Positions 7,969 through 15,946 of a stretch of DNA of 21,285 nucleotides are shown in pieces (the stretch's first letter is position 1; every line of letters starts with the position of its first letter). The DNA is from Lachnospiraceae bacterium. Its GTDB lineage: Bacteria; Bacillota; Clostridia; Lachnospirales; Lachnospiraceae. Position numbers and translations under genes: made by a program. The notes under the pieces are model-generated. The model made no database searches, was not told where the DNA came from, and saw only the letters and a program-made list of their open reading frames with translations. The DNA lies in the NCBI GenBank assembly GCA_004557975.1, contig SFEV01000046.1, positions 1 through 21,285 of the forward strand, written 5' to 3'.

Positions 7969-8448
7969 ATGAAACGCTGGAAAAAGTACGCATTATGTCT
8001 GTCATGCTTCTGCTGCATGGCCCTGCTGACTGGCTGCGGGAATAATAACACAAATAATGGAAAAAACAACGTGGCCGAGACAAACACAGAAAATAAGACG
8101 AATCAGACAGAGACCAACCGTGCTACAGAGAACAACACGACTGCCAACGATGGAGTGACCGGCAACGGCACGGGCACAAACGGAACTGTGAATGAAAATG
8201 GTACAACCGGTGTCACTGACGGGACCGTGAATGAGAACGGCACAGCCAATGGAACCGGTGTGACGGAAAACAACGGTACCGTAAATGACGTGACGGACAA
8301 CAACAACCAAAATGGAAATAATCTCGGCGATGCCGGTGCAGATATTATTGACGGTGTCGGTGATGCCGGAAAGGATATCATCAACGGTGTGGAAAACGCC
8401 GGTGATGAGCTGACGGGCAACGATAACAACCGCAACAATGCGGGCTGA
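7969..8448 (+). CDS. Asn/Thr/Gly-rich low-complexity lipoprotein
   Basis: A 159-residue predicted lipoprotein with no family I recognise. Residues 1-22 form a lipoprotein signal (MKRWKKYALCLSCFCC start) ending in the lipobox LLTGC, so Cys23 would be lipidated and the protein held on the outer face of the membrane. Residues 24 to about 115 are almost wholly Asn, Thr, Gly, Glu and Val, with an imperfect unit GTVNENGT repeated. The C-terminal 45 residues contain three spaced copies of a short helix-like unit, DAGADIIDGV, DAGKDIINGV and NAGDELTGN. The ATG has AAAAGGAG 8 bases upstream; a longer frame from TTG 7918 lacks a ribosome binding site and would bury the signal peptide. The function is unknown; the middle looks like a disordered stalk. 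Confidence 0.78.
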   Translation: MKRWKKYALCLSCFCCMALLTGCGNNNTNNGKNNVAETNTENKTNQTETNRATENNTTANDGVTGNGTGTNGTVNENGTTGVTDGTVNENGTANGTGVTENNGTVNDVTDNNNQNGNNLGDAGADIIDGVGDAGKDIINGVENAGDELTGNDNNRNNAG

Positions 8449-8477
8449 TACGATACCGTCTGTATAAAGCTGATGAC

Positions 8478-8486
8478 TGTTATAAT
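8478..8486 (+). promoter_or_regulatory. Extended -10 promoter of hisA
   Basis: TGT directly followed by TATAAT (8481-8486) is a perfect extended -10 element; no good -35 is seen 17 bases upstream. Transcription would start near 8493, which is the base of the hairpin listed next. Confidence 0.55.
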
Positions 8487-8493
8487 GTAAAAG

Positions 8494-8541
8494 GCAAGGC
8501 AGAAGCTCACGCCGGAGATCCGGCTTGGAGCTTCGCTTTGC
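8494..8541 (+). promoter_or_regulatory. Strong hairpin at the predicted 5' end of the hisA mRNA
   Basis: Three nested stems share one axis: GCAAGGC (8494-8500) with GCTTTGC (8535-8541, one G-U), GAAGCTC (8502-8508) with GAGCTTC (8528-8534), and GCCGG (8511-8515) with CCGGC (8520-8524), closing on the loop AGAT. No T-run follows, so it is not a typical terminator on this strand. It ends 28 bases before the hisA ATG. Confidence 0.6.
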
Positions 8542-8569
8542 TGTTGTGAATGTGATACGGGAGGAAAAT

Positions 8570-9346
8570 ATGAGGTTTCGGCCGTGTATTGATATACATA
8601 ATGGGAAAGTAAAACAGATTGTGGGAGGAACTCTGCAGGATCGGGGAGACAGGGCAAAGGAGAATTTTGTGTCGGAGCAGGATGCCGGATTTTATGCAGA
8701 TTTTTATCGGAGAGACGGGCTGACGGGAGGCCATATTATTCTGCTGAACCCTGCCTCTTCTCCGTATTATGAGGCTACGAAGCAGCAGGCTCTGCTTGCA
8801 CTGTCGCGATACCCCGGGGGTATGCAGCTGGGAGGCGGTGTCAATGAAAAAAACGCGGCGGAGTTTCTTAATGCAGGGGCGTCCCACGTGATTGTCACAT
8901 CCTACGTATTTAAGGATGGACGGATTTATTACGAAAATCTGGAAAAGGTGATGCGGGAGACCGGCAGGGAGCATCTCGTCCTTGATCTGAGCTGCCGGAA
9001 AAAAGAGGATGGTTATTACATCGTCACGGATCGCTGGCAGAAATTTACGGATGTCAGGCTGAGCCGGGAGGTGTTGGATGAACTGGCCGGATATTGTGAT
9101 GAATTTCTGATCCATGCCGCTGATGTGGAGGGAAAGGCAGCAGGAATTGCAGGTGAGCTTGCGTCGCTTTTGGGGGACTGGGGGAAAATTCCGGTTACCT
9201 ATGCAGGCGGTGTGGGCAGCTACACCGATCTTAAACTGCTTCGGGAACTTGGGAAAAACAGGCTGGATGTGACCGTCGGAAGTGCGCTGGATCTGTTTGG
9301 CGGCAGCCTTTCTTATCGAAAAGTGCTTGAGTTGTGTGAAAATTAA
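8570..9346 (+). CDS. hisA: HisA isomerase, eukaryotic-type (ProFAR isomerase)
   Basis: A 258-residue TIM-barrel enzyme for the fourth step of histidine synthesis, the Amadori-type conversion of ProFAR to PRFAR. It resembles the eukaryotic branch (yeast HIS6 type) far more than the usual bacterial HisA: CIDIHNGKVKQIVGGTL at the N-terminus, VDLSCRK-like LVLDLSCRK, the DRWQKFTDVRL segment, EFLIHAADVEG, and the C-terminal YAGGVGSYTDLKL followed by GSALDLFGG. Candidate catalytic acids are Asp8 and Asp139. Length agrees with the eukaryotic type. The ATG has CGGGAGG 5 bases upstream. No other his gene is next to it, so it acts with a his operon elsewhere. The assignment comes from remembered family sequence, not a search. 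Confidence 0.9.
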   Translation: MRFRPCIDIHNGKVKQIVGGTLQDRGDRAKENFVSEQDAGFYADFYRRDGLTGGHIILLNPASSPYYEATKQQALLALSRYPGGMQLGGGVNEKNAAEFLNAGASHVIVTSYVFKDGRIYYENLEKVMRETGREHLVLDLSCRKKEDGYYIVTDRWQKFTDVRLSREVLDELAGYCDEFLIHAADVEGKAAGIAGELASLLGDWGKIPVTYAGGVGSYTDLKLLRELGKNRLDVTVGSALDLFGGSLSYRKVLELCEN

Positions 9347-9397
9347 TCTTAAATTTTTGTAAAAATTTGAAGAATTAAGAAAAAAGACAAGTTTTTA

Positions 9398-9425
9398 TTG
9401 AAAAAAATAGGAACTATGTTATAAT
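9398..9425 (+). promoter_or_regulatory. Promoter of hpf
   Basis: TTGAAA at 9398-9403, 16-base spacer and TATAAT at 9420-9425 preceded by TGT (extended -10) make a strong vegetative promoter in very AT-rich DNA. Upstream, an AT-only inverted repeat (9351-9358 with 9361-9368) follows the hisA stop and may help end its transcript. Confidence 0.72.
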
Positions 9426-9490
9426 TACATTAGAAATGTGGTCGGTTACAGACGGTATTTCTTATTCTCAGGTAAAGGAGCTGAATATTT

Positions 9491-10021
9491 ATGAAGTTTA
9501 CGATCAGTGGTAAAAATCTCGAAGTGACAGACGGTCTGAAAACAGCAATCAAGGACAAGCTCGGTAAGCTCGAGCGATACTTTACACCGGATACAGAAAT
9601 CATTGTTACGCTCAGCATAGAGAAGGAACGTCAGAAAATAGAAGTGACGATTCCGGTAAAAGGCAATATCATCCGTTCGGAGCAGGTCAGCAATGATATG
9701 TATGTATCCATCGATCTTGTAGAAGAGGTAATTGAGCGTCAGCTTCGCAAATACAAGGAAAAAATAGTTGCAAAGCATCAGGACGGCGGCAATTTCAAAA
9801 AAGAGTTTATTGAAAAAGAGTCTGAGCCGATGGATGAGATCAGGATCATCCGCACAAAACACTTCGGAATGAAGCCGATGTATCCGGAGGATGCATGCAT
9901 CCAGATGGAGCTGCTGGGACATAACTTCTATGTGTTCTTCAATGCGGAGACAGAAGAAGTGAATGTTGTTTACAAGAGAAAGGGAAATACATACGGACTG
10001 ATCGAGCCGGAGTATTCATGA
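9491..10021 (+). CDS. hpf: Ribosome hibernation promoting factor, long form
   Basis: A 176-residue long-form HPF (RaiA/YvyD family). The N-terminal S30AE domain (residues 1 to about 98, opening MKFTISGKNLEVTDGLK and containing YVSIDLVEEVIERQLRKYK) binds the 30S decoding region. The C-terminal domain (about 118-174, IIRTKHFGMKPMYPEDACIQ to VVYKRKGNTYGLIEPE) mediates the dimerisation that makes 100S ribosomes. Its full length marks it as the Gram-positive long type, not the short proteobacterial form. AAAGGAG lies about 8 bases before the ATG. The order hpf-secA-prfB is a common Firmicutes arrangement. It has its own promoter and terminator, so it is probably expressed separately, as expected for a stationary-phase factor. 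Confidence 0.96.
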   Translation: MKFTISGKNLEVTDGLKTAIKDKLGKLERYFTPDTEIIVTLSIEKERQKIEVTIPVKGNIIRSEQVSNDMYVSIDLVEEVIERQLRKYKEKIVAKHQDGGNFKKEFIEKESEPMDEIRIIRTKHFGMKPMYPEDACIQMELLGHNFYVFFNAETEEVNVVYKRKGNTYGLIEPEYS

Positions 10022-10036
10022 GAATGAAAGAGAGGA

Positions 10037-10069
10037 CGGGGCAGAGAAATCTGCCCTGTTTTTTCTTTT
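10037..10069 (+). terminator. Rho-independent terminator of hpf
   Basis: GGGCAGA (10039-10045) pairs with TCTGCCC (10050-10056) around a GAAA tetraloop, extended by a G-U and a C-G pair, then TTTTTTCTTTT. A textbook intrinsic terminator. Confidence 0.93.
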
Positions 10070-10102
10070 GTTGATGCCCTGAACTGTTTACGAAAATTTT
10101 GA

Positions 10103-10131
10103 TTGTGTTGAGGGGAGGAAAGTGTTACAAT
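10103..10131 (+). promoter_or_regulatory. Promoter of secA
   Basis: TTGTGT at 10103-10108, 17-base spacer and TACAAT at 10126-10131 with TGT directly before it (extended -10). It follows the hpf terminator and lies 33 bases before the secA ATG. Confidence 0.68.
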
Positions 10132-10164
10132 AGGTTGGAAATTATTCGAGATTGGAGAATCGCA

Positions 10165-12732
10165 ATGAAATTATTTGAAAAGATCTTCGGTACTCACAGT
10201 GAGCATGAGGTAAAACGTATTATGCCGCTGGTTGAGAAGATCGAAGCTTTAAGACCAACCATGCAGTCTCTGTCAGACGAAGAGCTGCAGCATAAAACCG
10301 TAGAATTCAAGGAGCGACTGGCAAAGGGAGAGACTCTGGACGACCTGCTTCCGGAGGCATTCGCCGTTGTAAGAGAGGCAGACAAGCGTGTCCTGGGACT
10401 GGAGCCATACCGGGTACAGCTGATTGGTGGTATTATTCTTCACCAGGGGCGTATCGCGGAGATGAAGACAGGTGAAGGTAAGACGCTGGTGGCGACTCTT
10501 CCGGCATATCTGAATGCCCTCGAAGGCAAGGGTGTTCATATTATTACAGTCAATGACTATCTGGCCAACCGTGATGCCACGGAGATGGGACAGGTACATC
10601 GCTTCCTGGGCCTGACCTGCGGCTGTGTCCTCAATTCTATGGACAACGACGAGCGCAGAGAGCAGTACGCCTGCGACATCACTTATATTACGAACAACGA
10701 GGACGGTTTTGACTATCTTCGTGACAATATGGTTATCTATAAAGAGAAGCTGGTACAGCGTGACCTCCACTATGCGATCATCGATGAGGTCGACTCTGTC
10801 CTGATCGATGAGGCGCGTACTCCGCTGATTATTTCTGGACAGAGCGGAAAATCCACGAAGCTGTATGAGGTTTGCGACATTCTTGCGAGACAGCTGGAGC
10901 GCGGTGAGGCCAGCGGTGAAGTGACGAAGATGACTGCAATCATGGGCGAGGAAATCACGGAGACCGGGGATTTTATCGTCAATGAAAAGGACAAGCTTGT
11001 TACACTGACACAGCAGGGTATTGAAAAGGTAGAGAAATTCTTCCACATCGACAATTTCTCAGATGCGGAGAACCTCGAGATTCAGCACAATGTGGACCTT
11101 GCTCTGCGTGCCCATAATCTGATGTTCCGTGACCAGGATTACGTGGTGAAGGATGATGAAGTCCTGATCGTCGATGAATTTACGGGACGTATTATGCCGG
11201 GACGCCGTTACTCTGACGGCCTTCACCAGGCGATTGAGGCGAAGGAGCACGTAAAGGTAAAGCGTGAAAGCAAGACACTTGCGACGATTACGTTCCAGAA
11301 CTTCTTTAATAAGTACAAAAAGAAAGCCGGCATGACAGGTACCGCTCTGACGGAGGAGAAGGAGTTCCGTGATATCTACGGAATGGACGTTGTGGAGATC
11401 CCGACGAACCGTCCGGTACAGAGAATCGATATGGACGATGCCGTGTATATGACTCAGAAGGAAAAATACCGCGCTGTTGTGGAGGCGGTAAAGGAGGCAC
11501 ACGCGAAGGGACAGCCGGTGCTTGTCGGTACAGTAACCATTGAGGTGTCTGAGCTGCTCAGTACGCTGCTGCGCCGGGAGGGTATCCAGCACAAGGTGCT
11601 GAATGCGAAGTTCCATGAGCTGGAGGCTGAGATTGTAGCAGATGCCGGTATTCACGGTGCCGTTACGATTGCGACCAATATGGCCGGCCGTGGTACTGAT
11701 ATTAAGCTGGATGATGAAGCGAGAGCAGCCGGAGGACTGAAGATCATTGGTACGGAGCGCCATGAGTCGAGACGTATCGATAACCAGCTGCGAGGCCGTT
11801 CCGGACGTCAGGGCGATCCGGGTGAGTCCAGATTTTACATTTCTCTTGAAGATGATCTGATGCGTCTGTTCGGTTCTGAGAAGATGATGAAGGTGTTCAA
11901 ATCCCTCGGCGTTCAGGATGGTGAGCAGATTGAGCACAAGATGCTTTCCAGTGCCATTGAGAAGGCGCAGATGAAGATTGAGAGCAACAACTTTGCCGTA
12001 CGTAAGAATCTTCTGGAGTACGATCAGGTCAATAATGAACAGCGTGAGATTATCTATGCCGAGAGACGCCGTGTGCTTGACGGTGAAAGTATGCGCAATT
12101 CTATCCTGAAAATGCTCTCCGATGATGTGAGCTCCATCGTGGATATGTGCTGCGGCGAGCATCAGGATCAGGAAGACTGGGATCTGAACGAGCTGAATAC
12201 CGTTCTGCTTCCGATTGTTCCCATGGAGCCTGTAAGTGCTGACCTCTTAAAACAGGTGGCAGGAAAGAATGAGCTGAAGGAAGAGCTGACGAAGCGTGCG
12301 ACAGCGCTCTACGAAGCAAAAGAAAAGGAATTCCCGGAGGAACAGTTCCGGGAGCTGGAGCGCGTGATTCTGCTTAAGGTAATCGACCGCAAGTGGATGG
12401 ATCATATCGATGATATGGATCAGCTCCGCCAGGGTATCGGTCTGCAGGCATATGGTCAGAAGGATCCGCTTGTGGAATACAAGATGAGCGCCTATGAAAT
12501 GTTCGATGCCATGACTGCAGGTATCCAGGAGGATACGGTGCGTCTCCTGTTCCATGTAAGAGTAGAGCAGAAGGTAGAGCGTGAAGAGGTGGCAAAAGTC
12601 ACAGGAACAAACAAGGATGATTCAGGCCCGCGTGCTCCGAAGAAGCGTGCGGCAGACAAGATCTATCCGAACGATCCATGTCCCTGCGGCAGCGGCAAGA
12701 AATACAAGCAGTGCTGCGGACGGAAGAAATAA
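10165..12732 (+). CDS. secA: Preprotein translocase ATPase SecA
   Basis: An 855-residue SecA, the motor that drives unfolded preproteins through SecYEG using ATP. Visible features are the N-terminal MKLFEKIFGTHSEHEVKR, Walker A with Lys106 (MKTGEGKT), the DEAD-like Walker B with Asp207-Glu208 (IIDEVDSVLIDEART), the DNMV and VKDDEVLIVDEFTGR segments of NBD1 and the preprotein-crosslinking region, and the NBD2 motifs TNMAGRGTDIKL and QLRGRSGRQGDPGESRFYISLEDDLMRLFG. The C-terminal zinc-binding tail carries Cys839, Cys841, Cys850 and Cys851 (CPCGSGKKYKQCC), used for SecB or ribosome/lipid contacts. ATG 10165 is chosen because GGAG lies 7 bases before it and the homology starts there; the open frame begins at 10099. 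The secreted proteins in this window would depend on it. Confidence 0.98.
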   Translation: MKLFEKIFGTHSEHEVKRIMPLVEKIEALRPTMQSLSDEELQHKTVEFKERLAKGETLDDLLPEAFAVVREADKRVLGLEPYRVQLIGGIILHQGRIAEMKTGEGKTLVATLPAYLNALEGKGVHIITVNDYLANRDATEMGQVHRFLGLTCGCVLNSMDNDERREQYACDITYITNNEDGFDYLRDNMVIYKEKLVQRDLHYAIIDEVDSVLIDEARTPLIISGQSGKSTKLYEVCDILARQLERGEASGEVTKMTAIMGEEITETGDFIVNEKDKLVTLTQQGIEKVEKFFHIDNFSDAENLEIQHNVDLALRAHNLMFRDQDYVVKDDEVLIVDEFTGRIMPGRRYSDGLHQAIEAKEHVKVKRESKTLATITFQNFFNKYKKKAGMTGTALTEEKEFRDIYGMDVVEIPTNRPVQRIDMDDAVYMTQKEKYRAVVEAVKEAHAKGQPVLVGTVTIEVSELLSTLLRREGIQHKVLNAKFHELEAEIVADAGIHGAVTIATNMAGRGTDIKLDDEARAAGGLKIIGTERHESRRIDNQLRGRSGRQGDPGESRFYISLEDDLMRLFGSEKMMKVFKSLGVQDGEQIEHKMLSSAIEKAQMKIESNNFAVRKNLLEYDQVNNEQREIIYAERRRVLDGESMRNSILKMLSDDVSSIVDMCCGEHQDQEDWDLNELNTVLLPIVPMEPVSADLLKQVAGKNELKEELTKRATALYEAKEKEFPEEQFRELERVILLKVIDRKWMDHIDDMDQLRQGIGLQAYGQKDPLVEYKMSAYEMFDAMTAGIQEDTVRLLFHVRVEQKVEREEVAKVTGTNKDDSGPRAPKKRAADKIYPNDPCPCGSGKKYKQCCGRKK

Positions 12733-12818
12733 ATGGACACTTACTGGAAACCTACTCTTCTATGGATAGAAGGAGCAGACAAATATAAATATAAATAATA
12801 TGAAAGAGGGTGAAGCTT

Positions 12819-13947
12819 GTGGTTGAACTTGACCAGTTTAAAACGATTTTAAATACGTATTCAGAACCATTAGTGGAAGTGAGGGATTCACTTTGACCTG
12901 GTAAATAAGGAGCAGAGAATCCAGGAGCTGGAGCGTGAGATGGAGGCACCTGATTTCTGGGACAATCCGGAAAAATCACAGGAATCCATGAAGACTCTGA
13001 AGGCTCTCAAGGATGATCTTGAAACATACCAGCAGTTAAAGAATCAGTACGAGGAAATAGAGCTTCTGATTGAGATGGGATACGAGGAAAACGATCCTGC
13101 CGTAATCCCGGAGATTGAAGAGACGCTGAAAAGCTTCCAGGAGACCTTTGACGGGATCCGCATCAGGACACTGCTTTCCGGCGAGTACGATACGTCCAAT
13201 GCCATTGTCACACTTCATGCAGGTGCAGGCGGTACGGAGTCCTGTGACTGGGCCTCCATGCTCTATCGCATGTATACGCGCTGGGCGGACAAGAAAGGAT
13301 ATCAGGTGGAGGTGCTTGATTATCTCGACGGTGATGAGGCAGGTATCAAGTCTGTCACCTTTGAGGTAAACGGACCGAATGCATACGGATACCTGAAATC
13401 AGAGAAGGGTGTCCATCGTCTTGTCCGTATTTCTCCATTTAATGCGGCAGGAAAGCGTCAGACCTCCTTTGTGAGCTGCGATGTCATGCCGGATATTGAG
13501 GAGGATGTTGACGTGGAGATCAATATGGATGATCTGCGTATTGATACGTACCGTTCCAGCGGTGCCGGCGGACAGCATATCAACAAGACATCTTCCGCCA
13601 TCCGTATTACGCATCTTCCGACGGGGATTGTGGTACAGTGCCAGAATGAGCGCTCTCAGCATCAGAATAAGGACAAGGCCATGCAAATGCTGAAGGCAAA
13701 GCTGTATCTGCTCAAGCAGCAGGAGAATGCGGAGAAGGCATCGGATATCCGTGGTGAGGTAAAGGAAATCGGATGGGGTAACCAGATCCGTTCTTATGTC
13801 ATGCAGCCGTACAAGCTTGTCAAGGATCTGCGTACCGGTCAGGAGTCCGGCAATGTGGATGCTGTCATGGACGGCAGCATTGATGTGTTTATCAATGCAT
13901 ACCTGAAATGGCTGTCTCTCGGAGGACAGCAGGCAGAGCAGGAGTAA
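12819..13947 (+). CDS. prfB: Peptide chain release factor 2, with programmed +1 frameshift
   Basis: RF2 ends translation at UGA and UAA. It is encoded in two frames: GTG 12819 to CTT 12891-12893 (25 codons), then an in-frame TGA at 12894-12896, with reading resuming in +1 at GAC 12895. The product is 375 residues. The slip site CTT-TGA-C and the SD-like AGGG placed as in other prfB genes are both present, so low RF2 lets the ribosome shift and make more RF2. The protein has the UGA-reading tripeptide Ser205-Pro206-Phe207 and the catalytic Gly250-Gly251-Gln252 (GAGGQHINK), the same numbers as in E. coli RF2. GAGGG sits 8 bases before the GTG. It follows secA by 86 bases without a convincing terminator and may share its transcript. 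Confidence 0.95.
12881..12897 (+). promoter_or_regulatory. RF2 programmed frameshift site
   Basis: AGGG, a 5-base stretch, then CTT TGA C: the ribosome pauses at the UGA in the A site and slips +1 on CUU. The internal SD-like block is AGGGAT where the widely seen form is AGGGGG, at the same distance from CTT. Confidence 0.92.
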
Positions 13948-14026
13948 TCCCGGAAACGGAATACCGGAGGATGTCCGAAGACACACTGAAAAATTCTGAA
14001 ACAGAAATTGAGATTGACAGACAATG

Positions 14027-14067
14027 ATGAGCTGAGACAGCCTTTATCCGGCTGTCCGGCTCATTTT
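14027..14067 (+). terminator. Probable terminator after prfB
   Basis: ATGAGC (14027-14032) and GACAGCC (14036-14042) pair with GCTCAT (14059-14064) and GGCTGTC (14050-14056), with a small internal loop. A short TTTT ends it. The T-run is weak, so termination may be partial. Confidence 0.65.
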
Positions 14068-14093
14068 ATGATTATGGAGAATCTACAAAAGTG

Positions 14094-14122
14094 TTGCATC
14101 ACCGTAAGAAATGTGATACTAT
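14094..14122 (+). promoter_or_regulatory. Promoter of the ACT-hom-kinase operon
   Basis: TTGCAT at 14094-14099, exactly 17 bases, then TACTAT at 14117-14122. It leaves a leader of about 80 bases before the ACT gene; I see no T-box or leader peptide with Thr codons in that leader. Confidence 0.6.
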
Positions 14123-14210
14123 CCTTGAGGAATATACAAACGTATTTCTGACACAAACACAGAAAGCGAAAATACAGGTATGATAGCTGTTTACAGTGAG
14201 GAGAAGAAAA

Positions 14211-14654
14211 ATGCCAGATAAGACAAAGTATTTTGTGGTCAAACAGAAGGCCGTACCTGAGGTTCTGATGAAGGTTGTGGAGGCAAAGCGTCTGCTGGAG
14301 ACGAAGCGTGTCGAGACGGTGCAGGAAGCTACAGACCAGGTTGGAATCAGCCGAAGTTCGTTCTATAAATATAAGGATGATATTTTTCCGTTCCGTGATA
14401 ATGTCAAGGGTAAAACGCTTACCTTTGTGCTGCAGATGCATGATGAGCCGGGGCTGCTCTCCGAGGTGTTAAATGTGGTTGCAGTGTACAAGGCCAATAT
14501 TCTGACGATTCACCAGAGTATACCGACAAACGGTGTTGCGACTCTGACGCTCAGTGTTGAAGTACTTCCGGCGACGGGTGATGTTTCCAGTATGATTGAG
14601 ACGATTGAGACGAAGCCGGGCGTTCAGTATCTGAAGATACTGGCGCGGGAGTAG
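14211..14654 (+). CDS. ACT domain-containing protein (PheB/UPF0735-like)
   Basis: A 147-residue protein of the small ACT-domain group often annotated PheB-like or UPF0735. Residues about 12-62 include a helix-turn-helix-like segment (TVQEATDQVGISRSSFYKY). Residues about 70-147 form one ACT domain, a ligand-binding fold that usually senses an amino acid (LTFVLQMHDEPGLLSEVLNV, ending in VQYLKILARE). GAGGAG lies 7 bases before the ATG. The gene precedes hom by 59 bases and probably shares its transcript, which suggests a sensor or regulator of the homoserine/threonine branch. It has no chorismate mutase or prephenate dehydratase domain. The regulatory role is inference; the family is uncharacterised to my knowledge. 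Confidence 0.85.
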   Translation: MPDKTKYFVVKQKAVPEVLMKVVEAKRLLETKRVETVQEATDQVGISRSSFYKYKDDIFPFRDNVKGKTLTFVLQMHDEPGLLSEVLNVVAVYKANILTIHQSIPTNGVATLTLSVEVLPATGDVSSMIETIETKPGVQYLKILARE

Positions 14655-14713
14655 CAGGTACAGAGAAAAAACGATAATCGGAAGACAGAAAGAACAGAAA
14701 ACAGGAGGAAAAG

Positions 14714-15928
14714 ATGATACAGGTAGCAGTGTTAGGTTATGGTACGGTAGGTTCAGGTGTTGTGAAGGTCATTGACACAAATCACGACAGTATTCTTGCA
14801 AAGACAGGAGCAGATCTCGGTGTGAAATATATTCTTGATCTGCGGGAGTTTCCGGGAGACCCCAATGAGTCGAAAGTAGTTCATGATTTTGATGTGATCG
14901 TAAATGACCCGGAGGTTAAGATCGTAGTTGAGACAATGGGCGGAACGGAGCCGGCATTTACCTTTACAAAGCGTGCCCTTGAAGCAGGAAAGAGCGTCTG
15001 CACATCGAACAAAGAGCTTGTGGCACGTCACGGCACGGAGCTTCTGGCGACTGCCAGGGAGCATGGCGCAAGCTATATGTTTGAGGCCAGCTGCGGAGGC
15101 GGTATTCCGATTATCCGTCCGCTGCGTACATGCCTCGGAGCAGACGTTATTGACGAGATTACCGGCATTGTAAACGGGACGACCAACTATATCCTGACGA
15201 AAATGATCGAGGATGGCTCAGAGTTTGACGATGTCCTGAAAGAAGCACAGCAGAAGGGTTATGCGGAGCGCAATCCGGAGGCAGACGTGGAAGGACACGA
15301 CGCATGCCGCAAGATTGCAATCCTTTCTTCCCTGGCATACGGCAGGCGTGTAGATTTCACAGAAATTTATACGGAGGGAATCACAAAGATTTCCTCTGCA
15401 GATATTCTGTATGCGAAGGCGATGAACAGAACCATTAAGCTTCTTGCCTACAGCCACAAAAACGGAGAGGAAGTGCTGGCGATGGTGGCACCGTATCTCG
15501 TGGGCAAGGATGACCCGCTCTCAGGTGTAAACGGCGTATTCAACGCAATTTTTGTTCACGGGAACATGCTGGGCGATGCAATGTTTTACGGTCAGGGCGC
15601 CGGAAAGGAGGCTACGGCAAGTGCCGTTGTCGCTGATGTAATTGAGGAAGCACAGGTGCTCGGCACAAGTGTTATGTCTGAATGGAGCCCGGAAAAGCAG
15701 GTGCTTACAGACGTGGCAGGTACAGAGAAACGCTTTTTCGTCCGTATGAGAGGAAATGCTGCACAGCTGGAGAAGGCAGAACAGATTTTCGGAAAGATCG
15801 AGATCGTGGATGCCGGTGTGGATGGAGAGTTTGGCTTTGTGACAGATGTTATGACAGAAGCTGCGTACCGGAAATGCGCATCACAGACGGATGAGATCCT
15901 CAGTATGATCCGTATCCGTGAAAAATAG
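14714..15928 (+). CDS. hom: Homoserine dehydrogenase
   Basis: A 404-residue homoserine dehydrogenase, reducing aspartate semialdehyde to homoserine with NAD(P)H, the branch point to threonine and methionine. The Rossmann motif GYGTVGSG is at residues 8-15, ETMGGTEPA and CTSNKELVA line the cofactor and substrate site, and GIVNGTTNYIL is the family signature. The catalytic region has Asp191 and Lys200 in ADVEGHDACRKIAILS. The C-terminal part (about 325-404) is a short ACT-like regulatory region. There is no aspartokinase fusion. AGGAGG is 6 bases before the ATG. It sits between the ACT gene and the ApgM-type gene, 18 bases from the latter, forming a threonine-branch operon. Confidence 0.96.
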   Translation: MIQVAVLGYGTVGSGVVKVIDTNHDSILAKTGADLGVKYILDLREFPGDPNESKVVHDFDVIVNDPEVKIVVETMGGTEPAFTFTKRALEAGKSVCTSNKELVARHGTELLATAREHGASYMFEASCGGGIPIIRPLRTCLGADVIDEITGIVNGTTNYILTKMIEDGSEFDDVLKEAQQKGYAERNPEADVEGHDACRKIAILSSLAYGRRVDFTEIYTEGITKISSADILYAKAMNRTIKLLAYSHKNGEEVLAMVAPYLVGKDDPLSGVNGVFNAIFVHGNMLGDAMFYGQGAGKEATASAVVADVIEEAQVLGTSVMSEWSPEKQVLTDVAGTEKRFFVRMRGNAAQLEKAEQIFGKIEIVDAGVDGEFGFVTDVMTEAAYRKCASQTDEILSMIRIREK

Positions 15929-15946
15929 GCAGAAAAAGGAGCTTAT

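Noticed and set aside
8160..8310. CRISPR-like array in the lipoprotein gene
   Set aside because: The repeats are imperfect, short, irregular in spacing and in frame with a low-complexity protein.
11059..12162. Long open frame (367 codons) antisense to secA, with another at 10273-11046
   Set aside because: Both lie entirely opposite the conserved secA coding sequence, resemble no family and lack ribosome binding sites; they are codon-bias shadows.
12940..13947. prfB as a simple ORF starting at ATG 12940
   Set aside because: No ribosome binding site there, and conserved RF2 residues lie upstream; the +1 shift from GTG 12819 gives the full protein.
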